NCBI GenBank assembly: GCA_946610655.1
Contig: CAMOCH010000017.1
Location: 1 to 14,077, forward strand
DNA length: 14,077 nucleotides
Direction: 5' to 3'
Source of the DNA: an uncultured Clostridia bacterium
GTDB taxonomy: Bacteria; Bacillota; Clostridia; Christensenellales; UBA1242
Of this stretch, positions 1 through 4,704 are shown piece by piece (within the stretch, counting starts at the first letter, position 1; each line of letters starts with the position of its first letter). A program made the position numbers and the translations under genes. The notes under the pieces are model-generated. The model saw nothing but the letters and a program-made list of their open reading frames with translations, searched no databases and had not been told where the DNA came from.

Positions 1-297
1 TAATAAAAGTACTCCATCAACCATTTTAAGAACTCTTTCAACTTCTCCACCAAAGTCTGCGTGTCCTGGGGTGTCAACAACGTTGATTTTAACTCCATTA
101 AACATAAACGCAGCGTTTTTACTAAGAATTGTAATTCCTCTTTCTCTTTCAATAGCGTTAGAGTCCATAACACGATCGGCAACTTCTTGATGCTCTTTAA
201 AAGCTCCACCTTGCTTAAGTAGCTCGTTGACAAGTGATGTTTTACCATGGTCAACGTGAGCAATAATTGCTACATTTCTGATTCCTTTAATATCCAT
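1..297 (-). CDS. typA: Translational GTPase TypA/BipA, N-terminal part (runs off the left edge)
   Basis: Only the first 99 codons are present. TypA/BipA is a ribosome-binding GTPase of the EF-G/LepA family that helps 50S assembly and stress or cold adaptation. Visible GTPase motifs are the P-loop AHVDHGKT (residues 13-20), switch I RERGIT (51-56) and G3 DTPGH (75-79). The stretch HADFGGEVERVL (79-90) is the TypA version; EF-G and LepA have HVDF followed by different residues. The ATG at 297 is chosen because GGAG lies six bases upstream. A second in-frame ATG at 309 would add MEKR but would place that GGAG inside the coding region. The gene is divergent from the membrane protein at 438. The frame is open to the window edge with no sign of damage. 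Confidence 0.95.
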   Translation of the reverse strand, partial: MDIKGIRNVAIIAHVDHGKTSLVNELLKQGGAFKEHQEVADRVMDSNAIERERGITILSKNAAFMFNGVKINVVDTPGHADFGGEVERVLKMVDGVLLL

Positions 298-341
298 TCT
301 TTTCTCCATATGTATTATATATATAAAAAATTAACTTTTGT

Positions 342-371
342 ATTATACACCAACGAATTACAATTTGTAAA
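342..371 (-). promoter_or_regulatory. Sigma-A type promoter for typA
   Basis: On the minus strand there is a -35 TTTACA (371-366), an 18-base spacer and a perfect -10 TATAAT (347-342). This gives a leader of about 40 bases before the typA ATG. Its -35 overlaps the -35 proposed for the divergent gene at 438, so the two promoters may compete for polymerase. The call rests on consensus match only. Confidence 0.5.
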
Positions 372-393
372 TAGTTTAATAAAAAAATATTAA
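365..393 (+). promoter_or_regulatory. Possible promoter for the 438-980 membrane protein
   Basis: TTGTAA (365-370), a 17-base spacer and TATTAA (388-393) make a weak sigma-A type match, with a start point near 400 and a leader of about 40 bases. In such AT-rich DNA, matches of this quality arise by chance, so this is tentative. Confidence 0.3.
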
Positions 394-437
394 TTATTTG
401 TAGTGTAAAAAATACATACTTTGGCAAACATTTTTAC

Positions 438-980
438 ATGAATATTTTAAAGAAAATTTTGTTATATCTTTCGGCATTTATTCCACTTTATGTGTTACTT
501 TTAATCAAAATTTCTATTGAACTTATTAACAAAAATTTAACTTTTAACATTTTAAACACCACCCTAATTTGTTTGCTTTGTCTGCTTTCGGGATTTGGCC
601 TTCTTGGCATATTTTTAAGTTTTAATCAAGACAAAAAAGTGCAAATTACGGTGCTTGACTATAAAAATTTAACCGAAAAACACTTTTTGGGCTACTTTTC
701 ATTGTTTGTATTGTTTGCCCTCACTTTTCAAATTGAACTTGTTTGCATGACAGTTGTCTTCTTTTTGATACTTCTTATGATTGGCATTGTTTATATTAAA
801 AACAACCTTTTTTACATCAATCCGTTTTTGAATATTATTGGCTTTAGTTTTTATAGCATTGAATACCAAACAAACTCATCTAAAAAAACTGGCATATTTT
901 TGTTCTATGGCAAAATTGAAACAAACAAAAAATATTATGCAAGCATAACACCATACAATTTTAACTCAATAAAAAAATAG
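438..980 (+). CDS. Four-helix membrane protein, KwaA-like, without a KwaB partner
   Basis: A 180-residue integral membrane protein. Hydrophobic segments lie at about residues 6-25, 38-60, 84-101 and 103-121, followed by a polar C-terminal tail of about 55 residues. The patches HFLGYFSLFVLFAL (82-95) and INPFLNIIGFSFYSIEY (127-143) are, from memory, like those of the KwaA membrane component of the Kiwa anti-phage system and its Firmicutes relatives; this could not be checked by a search. Kiwa normally needs the adjacent DNA-binding KwaB, and none is present: typA lies on one side and a peptidase on the other, both on the opposite strand. It would therefore be an orphan or a member with another job. 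No Shine-Dalgarno sequence precedes the ATG, unlike nearly every other gene here, suggesting weak translation or a mis-set start, although no better in-frame start is visible. The membrane call is firm; the family is tentative. Confidence 0.75.
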   Translation: MNILKKILLYLSAFIPLYVLLLIKISIELINKNLTFNILNTTLICLLCLLSGFGLLGIFLSFNQDKKVQITVLDYKNLTEKHFLGYFSLFVLFALTFQIELVCMTVVFFLILLMIGIVYIKNNLFYINPFLNIIGFSFYSIEYQTNSSKKTGIFLFYGKIETNKKYYASITPYNFNSIKK

Positions 981-999
981 GGTGATCACCCTATTTTTT
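972..999. terminator. Bidirectional rho-independent terminator (28-bp perfect palindrome)
   Basis: Perfect inverted repeat centred between 985 and 986. The GC-rich core TAGGGTGATCACCCTA is flanked by six A on the left and six T on the right, so both strands read as stem plus T-tract. It sits between convergent frames and includes both of their stop codons: TAG 978-980 of the membrane protein, and TAG 993-991 of the small phosphoesterase-like frame on the minus strand. Confidence 0.85.
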
Positions 1000-1065
1000 A
1001 CGCATTTCCCTATCATATAGAGCTTGTCTATTTCCATGAATATCGGAGTATAGTAAAATTTTCAT
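991..1065 (-). pseudogene. Truncated metallophosphoesterase remnant (24 codons)
   Basis: The frame begins MKILLYSDIHGNRQAL, the standard opening of calcineurin-like metallophosphoesterases (YfcE/MJ0936 type). The DxH(GN) metal-binding motif is at D8, H10, G11 and N12. After about 17 residues the resemblance ends, and the frame closes at residue 24 inside the terminator palindrome, so every other metal ligand of this fold (normally 150 or more residues) is missing. Translation signals are intact: TAAGGA, overlapping the stop codon of the upstream peptidase gene, lies about six bases before the ATG, with only eight bases between the two frames. This looks like the 5' stub of a gene formerly co-transcribed with the peptidase and lost by deletion up to the terminator. 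A genuine micropeptide is possible but unlikely, because the motif cannot bind metal alone. Confidence 0.7.
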
Positions 1066-1073
1066 AAAATTCC

Positions 1074-2129
1074 TTATTCAAACATTTTTTCAACAAACTC
1101 AATAGTTTTGTTATCAAAATTTACTTTTGTTTTTATGTTATATGGCATAATGCATCTTGGAAGCGCATGCCCAAAATTAACATTATACAAAACGTTATAT
1201 TCTGCAAGTTCTTGTTTGATTATTTTTGCATAATCATCAAAATATTTTTCATCTTGAGGTTTACCAAACAAAACGCCTTTAACTCCATCAAAAAACTTAT
1301 TTTCTTTAAGAGTTTTTAACATTTTTTCAAACACTGCAGGAGTTGGTTTGCTGTCGCTTGTTTCCAAAAATAAAATTTTGTCTTTATTTGTTTTTGGAAG
1401 AATATCATATTTTGCAAAAACCTTTTGTTTTTCTTTATCTTCTTTGTCAAAAATTGAATAAATTACATCCAAGCAACCACCAAAAAGCTCACCCTCCTCT
1501 TCGCCTTTTCCACAAAGGCACATATATTTTCTCTCTTCAAATTGCATTTGTCTTGGAGTTCCAAGTGCAGACATAGAAAAATCTGTTCTTTCTTTATACC
1601 AAACATCGCTTGGTGTAAGTTTTGTGTGATTTAAATTTAATAATAAATTTAAAAACCAAAATTTTGTGTATGGGAGCATTTCTGTGTCAAGTTCAGCAAA
1701 ATCAGTCAAAAAAGCAGGACCATAAAATGTGTTCAATCCAAGTTTGTTAAGTAGCAAATGGTCAATTGTTGAATCTGAAAATCCCATAAAAAATTTAGGG
1801 TTGTTTTTTATGGTTTCCACAGCCTTTTTATCATCTAATATAAAAGGTATAACTTTATATGCATCATTGCCACCAATGGCGCAAATAATGCCTTTAATGT
1901 GCTTGTTTTCAAAAGCCGCAACCAAATCTTCGGCTCTTGCTTTTGGATTTTTTGAAAGATAATCTATTCCTTTTTGAGAATTTGGCATAAACACTGGCAC
2001 TAAACCCATTTCTTCAAGTCTTTTAATTCCAAGTTCCAATTCGTGTGCAACAAACTTTTCACCAAGCACACCACTAGACAAACTTACAATTGCAACGTGG
2101 TCTCCCACTCTTAGTTGATTTGGTTTCAT
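1074..2129 (-). CDS. S66-family LD-carboxypeptidase / MccF-like serine peptidase
   Basis: A 351-residue cytoplasmic peptidase with no signal peptide. The S66 family includes LdcA, which trims the terminal D-Ala from murein tetrapeptides during cell-wall recycling, and MccF, which cleaves microcin C-type antibiotics. The Ser-Glu-His triad can be placed: nucleophile S118 in GFSDST (116-121), E256 in ILFLET (252-257) and H321 in FGHALP (319-324). The oxyanion-side segment reads ICAIGGNDAYKVIP (82-95), closer to the MccF-like branch than to the RGGYG of classical LdcA. Length suits the family. The start is supported by AGGAG seven bases upstream. The gene has its own promoter directly after the terminator of the peroxide operon, and a phosphoesterase stub follows it. 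The family call is firm; substrate (muropeptide or peptide antibiotic) is open. Confidence 0.88.
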   Translation of the reverse strand: MKPNQLRVGDHVAIVSLSSGVLGEKFVAHELELGIKRLEEMGLVPVFMPNSQKGIDYLSKNPKARAEDLVAAFENKHIKGIICAIGGNDAYKVIPFILDDKKAVETIKNNPKFFMGFSDSTIDHLLLNKLGLNTFYGPAFLTDFAELDTEMLPYTKFWFLNLLLNLNHTKLTPSDVWYKERTDFSMSALGTPRQMQFEERKYMCLCGKGEEEGELFGGCLDVIYSIFDKEDKEKQKVFAKYDILPKTNKDKILFLETSDSKPTPAVFEKMLKTLKENKFFDGVKGVLFGKPQDEKYFDDYAKIIKQELAEYNVLYNVNFGHALPRCIMPYNIKTKVNFDNKTIEFVEKMFE

Positions 2130-2149
2130 AATTTTCTCCTAACACGTTT

Positions 2150-2179
2150 AGTATATCATTAATCAACCTTTTGTGTAAA
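2150..2179 (-). promoter_or_regulatory. Sigma-A type promoter for the S66 peptidase gene
   Basis: On the minus strand, TTTACA (2179-2174), an 18-base spacer and TATACT (2155-2150) precede a short leader and AGGAG. It begins only a few bases after the T-tract of the upstream terminator, which supports separate transcription of the peptidase gene. Confidence 0.5.
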
Positions 2180-2181
2180 AT

Positions 2182-2206
2182 AAAAACCAGCAATTTGCTG
2201 GCTTTA
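2182..2206 (-). terminator. Rho-independent terminator of the gpx-ohrR-trxA-trxB operon
   Basis: Directly after the TAA stop of the last operon gene, the minus strand folds into a seven-pair stem (CCAGCAA pairing with TTGCTGG, 2187-2201) followed by TTTTT and a further T-rich stretch. Confidence 0.8.
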
Positions 2207-2473
2207 TTTTATAATTTTGTTAATATACTTTGCACGTTTTTTTGGAACAGGTGACATCTGGCTTGAAATATTTTTATCTATGCGCAAAATTTCACCTTCT
2301 TGCAATTCTCCCAAAAAACCAACCGGCACCAAAACTTTATCACCCTGCTTGGCACCAGTTATTGACAAATACCAAAATATGTCGCCGGCATTTGCTCCAC
2401 TTGTTATTTTAACTTTTGCATAATCATCATATGAAACTTTTTGCAAGTTTCCACCTGCCATTGAGTGAATCAT
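2204..2473 (-). CDS. Small protein of unknown function, last gene of the peroxide operon
   Basis: An 89-residue soluble protein that I do not assign to a named family. Residues 17-66 look like a compact beta domain: several beta-prone strands broken by G-D and P-V-G turns, including GDKVLVPVGFLGELQEGEILRI (44-65), reminiscent of small SH3/KOW-like barrels. The tail SQMSPVPKKRAKYINKIIK (71-89) is basic and could contact nucleic acid or an acidic partner; both ideas are inference. There is no membrane segment and no Cys, so it is not itself a redox carrier. The gap to trxB is nine bases and its AGGAG overlaps the trxB stop codon, so it is co-transcribed and probably translationally coupled. The ATG at 2473 is preferred over the in-frame Met5 because of that ribosome binding site. 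Confidence 0.7.
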   Translation of the reverse strand: MIHSMAGGNLQKVSYDDYAKVKITSGANAGDIFWYLSITGAKQGDKVLVPVGFLGELQEGEILRIDKNISSQMSPVPKKRAKYINKIIK

Positions 2474-2482
2474 AAATTTCTC

Positions 2483-3388
2483 CTACTTATTTCTCAAATA
2501 ATTTATTGCTGCAAGTGCAGCAACTGTGCCATCGCTGCAAGCAGTGGTTAATTGTCTTACTGTTTTAACCCTTGCATCGCCTGCAACAAAAATTCCATCG
2601 ACGTTTGTTTTGCAATCTTCGGTTGCATCAACATATCCATATGAATCAAGTTTTATAATATTTTCAAAAGCACCATTCCCTGGAACTTGACCAATTGCAA
2701 CAAAAAGTCCACTTACATCTATTTTTTGCGTTACACTATTATTTTTTGTTATTTCAATTTGTTCAAGTTTTCCATCGCCAATAAGTTTTGTAACATTTGC
2801 TTCCAAAATAAATTCAACATTTGATTTTTCTTTAAGTTCTTTTATAATTTTTTCTTCTCCACGAAGCTCTGCTCTTCTATGAATTATATAAACTTTTGAG
2901 CAGTAGTTACTAAGAAACATTGCATCTTCAATTGCAGTGTTTCCACCACCAACAACAGCAACACTTTTATTTCTGAAAAATGCACCGTCGCATGTGGCAC
3001 AATAACTAACTCCCCTGCCTATAAATTCCTTTTCTTTATCAATACCAAGTTTTCTGTTAGATGCACCTGTAGCAAGAATAACAGCTTTTGCTTGAACTTC
3101 ACCAGTTGTTGTTTTAACAGTTTTATAGTTTTTGTTATCAACAATGCCAACAACTTTTTCAAATTTTATTTCTGCACCCAAATTTTTGGCTTGTTCATAC
3201 AAATTCATTGCAAAATCTGCGCCAGAAATTTCTTTAATTGATGGGTAGTTTTCAACCTTGGCAGCATTGACAATTTGTCCACCACAAACATTGCCTTCAA
3301 ACACTAGTGCATGTTTGCCTGCTCTCTCAACATATATTGCAGCAGTTAGTCCTGCTGGACCACCACCAATGATAATAACATCTTCCAT
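2483..3388 (-). CDS. trxB: Thioredoxin reductase (NADPH, FAD)
   Basis: A 301-residue low-molecular-weight thioredoxin-disulfide reductase that passes electrons from NADPH through FAD to thioredoxin. The FAD-binding glycine motif GGGPAG is at 8-13, the redox-active C130-A-T-C133 sits in SYCATCDGA, and the NADPH Rossmann motif GGGNTAIEDA is at 147-156. HRRAELRG (170-177) gives the HRRxxxR signature for the NADPH 2'-phosphate, which argues against a ferredoxin-dependent or NADH variant. The second FAD motif VAGDARVKTVRQ is at 268-279. It starts two bases after the trxA stop, with only a weak AAGGG before it, so it probably relies on coupling to trxA. It is the electron entry point for the peroxidase encoded at the head of the operon. 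Confidence 0.96.
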   Translation of the reverse strand: MEDVIIIGGGPAGLTAAIYVERAGKHALVFEGNVCGGQIVNAAKVENYPSIKEISGADFAMNLYEQAKNLGAEIKFEKVVGIVDNKNYKTVKTTTGEVQAKAVILATGASNRKLGIDKEKEFIGRGVSYCATCDGAFFRNKSVAVVGGGNTAIEDAMFLSNYCSKVYIIHRRAELRGEEKIIKELKEKSNVEFILEANVTKLIGDGKLEQIEITKNNSVTQKIDVSGLFVAIGQVPGNGAFENIIKLDSYGYVDATEDCKTNVDGIFVAGDARVKTVRQLTTACSDGTVAALAAINYLRNK

Positions 3389-3390
3389 AA

Positions 3391-3690
3391 TTAACCCTTT
3401 ATCATGTTTAAAATTTCTTCTTTTGGTTTAAGACCAATGCTTCTTGAAAATTCTTTTCCGTCTTTAAAAAGTATAACACAAGGAATGCTCATTATGCCAT
3501 ATTTTGCAGCAATTTCTTCTTCATCATCTACATTCATTTTATACACAACATTATTTGAAGAAATATCTTCCATAATTGGCGCAAGCATTCTGCATGGACC
3601 ACACCAAGATGCATAAAAGTCCACAAACACAAACCCTGTGCTGTTTTCAACATTTGCTTTAAATTCTGCACTATTTATCTCTTTAACCAT
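3391..3690 (-). CDS. trxA: Thioredoxin
   Basis: A 99-residue single-domain thioredoxin. The active site is WCGPC (W29, C30, C33) in FYASWCGPCRMLAP, and the cis-proline is P70 in MSIPCVILFKDG. It is slightly shorter than the usual 105-110 residues. Residue 71 after the cis-proline is Cys where most thioredoxins have Thr, giving a third cysteine near the active site that could be structural or open to modification. AAGGAG lies six bases before the ATG, overlapping the end of ohrR; the gap is three bases. It lies directly before its reductase, and the operon also encodes a peroxidase with a resolving cysteine, so this thioredoxin is the expected reductant of that peroxidase. Confidence 0.95.
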   Translation of the reverse strand: MVKEINSAEFKANVENSTGFVFVDFYASWCGPCRMLAPIMEDISSNNVVYKMNVDDEEEIAAKYGIMSIPCVILFKDGKEFSRSIGLKPKEEILNMIKG

Positions 3691-3693
3691 AAC

Positions 3694-4128
3694 CTACTCC
3701 TTTATTGCATTTAACACCTTATATAACAATTCATATAAAGTTTTTGCGTCTTTTTCATTCAAATTAACACATTTTGCCATACTATTTGGCACAAAAACTG
3801 CATTTTCTTTTAAATTATACCCTTTTTTTGTTAATTTTATTATCAAATTACGTTCATCTTCTGAGTTTCTTACTCTTTCAATATAACCTTTTGACTCCAA
3901 ATTTTTGAGCATTGGAGAAAGCGTGCCACTATCCAAAAAAAGTTTTTCTCCAAGAGCTTTAATATTAATTTCATCATGTTCCCATAAAATAAGCATGGCA
4001 ATATATTGTGTGTATGTTAAATTTAGTTTATCCAAAAATGGTTTATATTTTTTTGTTACCTCTTTTGCACAAGCATAAAGAGGAAAACAAAGTTGATTTT
4101 CTAATTTTAAACAATCAAACTTATCCAT
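3694..4128 (-). CDS. ohrR: Organic-peroxide sensing MarR-family repressor OhrR
   Basis: A 144-residue winged-helix regulator. The N-terminal KLENQLCFPLYAC matches the OhrR signature; C14 equals the peroxide-sensing Cys15 of Bacillus subtilis OhrR. The tyrosines that stabilise that thiol are kept as Y28 (KKYKP) and Y39 (LTYTQY). The DNA-recognition region LFLDSGTLSPMLKNLE (63-78) and wing RNSEDERNL (87-95) follow the family closely. Additional cysteines at 6, 20 and 120 leave room for an intersubunit disulfide as in 2-Cys OhrR proteins, but the position of C120 is not clearly equivalent. The gene is second in the operon it most likely represses, eight bases behind gpx with AGGAG before its ATG, and a matching operator covers the operon promoter. 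It is unusual that the neighbour is gpx/trx rather than ohr. Confidence 0.93.
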   Translation of the reverse strand: MDKFDCLKLENQLCFPLYACAKEVTKKYKPFLDKLNLTYTQYIAMLILWEHDEINIKALGEKLFLDSGTLSPMLKNLESKGYIERVRNSEDERNLIIKLTKKGYNLKENAVFVPNSMAKCVNLNEKDAKTLYELLYKVLNAIKE

Positions 4129-4136
4129 TTATTCTC

Positions 4137-4610
4137 CTATAAAAGAGCAACAATGTCTTCTTCCATTGCACTTGCAACAGTTGTTGGCGCATAACGCTTT
4201 ACAACAAGCCCTTTTCTGTTAATTAAAAATTTTGTAAAATTCCATTTAATATTTTTGCCAAAAAGTCCACTCTTTTGGTCTTTCAAAAATGTGTAAAGTG
4301 GGTCTTCTTTATCTCCATTAACTTCAATTTTTGCAAATCTATCAAAAGTTGTATGATAATTTAACGTACAAAATTCATTAATTTCTTCATCTGTTCCTGG
4401 TGCTTGATGAGCAAATTGGTTACAAGGAAAATCTAAAATAACAAACCCTTGGTCTTTATATTTTTGATACAACTCCTCTAACCCCTTGTATTGTGGAGTA
4501 AATCCACAACCAGTTGCAGTGTTAACAATAAGAATAACTTTGCCTTTATATTTTTCAAGAGAAACATCTTCCCCTTTATTGTTTTTTACAATAAAATCAT
4601 AAATTTCCAT
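4137..4610 (-). CDS. gpx: Thioredoxin-dependent glutathione-peroxidase family enzyme (Cys type)
   Basis: A 157-residue GPx/BsaA-family peroxidase reducing organic and hydrogen peroxides in the cytoplasm. The catalytic tetrad is complete: peroxidatic C35 in TATGCGFTPQ (a TGT codon, so not selenocysteine), Q69 in FAHQAPG, and W123-N124 in KWNFTKFLI. FPCNQF (61-66) is the conserved core. C81 in EEINEFCTLNY lies where thioredoxin-dependent GPx enzymes carry their resolving cysteine, so the reductant should be thioredoxin, not glutathione. This fits trxA and trxB being in the same operon. It is the first gene, with AAGGAG seven bases before the ATG and a promoter/OhrR-type operator just upstream. 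Induction by organic hydroperoxides is expected from that context. Confidence 0.94.
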   Translation of the reverse strand: MEIYDFIVKNNKGEDVSLEKYKGKVILIVNTATGCGFTPQYKGLEELYQKYKDQGFVILDFPCNQFAHQAPGTDEEINEFCTLNYHTTFDRFAKIEVNGDKEDPLYTFLKDQKSGLFGKNIKWNFTKFLINRKGLVVKRYAPTTVASAMEEDIVALL

Positions 4611-4637
4611 AATAATCTCCTTTTAAATTATATTGTA

Positions 4638-4667
4638 CACAATTTAATTATACTCAATTTAATTGTT
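4638..4667 (-). promoter_or_regulatory. OhrR-box-like operator of the gpx operon
   Basis: The core AATTTAATT occurs at 4641-4649 and again at 4656-4664, 15 bases apart, each flanked by partial ACA/TGT inverted-repeat ends (ACAATTTAATT and CAATTTAATTG). The arrangement nearly matches the B. subtilis ohrA operator, TACAATTTAATTGTA repeated, as I remember it. It covers the -10 and the spacer, so a bound repressor would block polymerase. With ohrR as the second gene, the operon should be autoregulated. Confidence 0.75.
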
Positions 4668-4674
4668 TTGTCAA
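4647..4674 (-). promoter_or_regulatory. Sigma-A promoter of the gpx-ohrR-trxA-trxB operon
   Basis: Minus strand: perfect -35 TTGACA (4674-4669), 16-base spacer, perfect -10 TATAAT (4652-4647), then a leader of about 30 bases to the gpx ribosome binding site. It lies only two bases beyond the T-tract of the preceding terminator. With both hexamers at consensus it should be strong when OhrR is oxidised. Confidence 0.8.
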
Positions 4675-4675
4675 T

Positions 4676-4704
4676 AAAAAAAACTTCCTTTTTTTGGAAG
4701 TTTT
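4676..4704 (-). terminator. Rho-independent terminator of the zincin gene
   Basis: Nine-pair stem AAAACTTCC/GGAAGTTTT (4680-4688 with 4696-4704) and a seven-base loop. On the minus strand it starts at the stop codon of the 575-codon gene and ends in a run of eight T. Confidence 0.8.

Noticed and set aside
1343..1962. Two 77-codon plus-strand frames opposite the S66 peptidase
   Set aside because: The peptidase on the minus strand has a complete catalytic triad, promoter and ribosome binding site; these frames are its shadow.
4137..4610. Selenocysteine glutathione peroxidase
   Set aside because: The catalytic codon is TGT (Cys), with no in-frame TGA and no SECIS-like stem directly after it.
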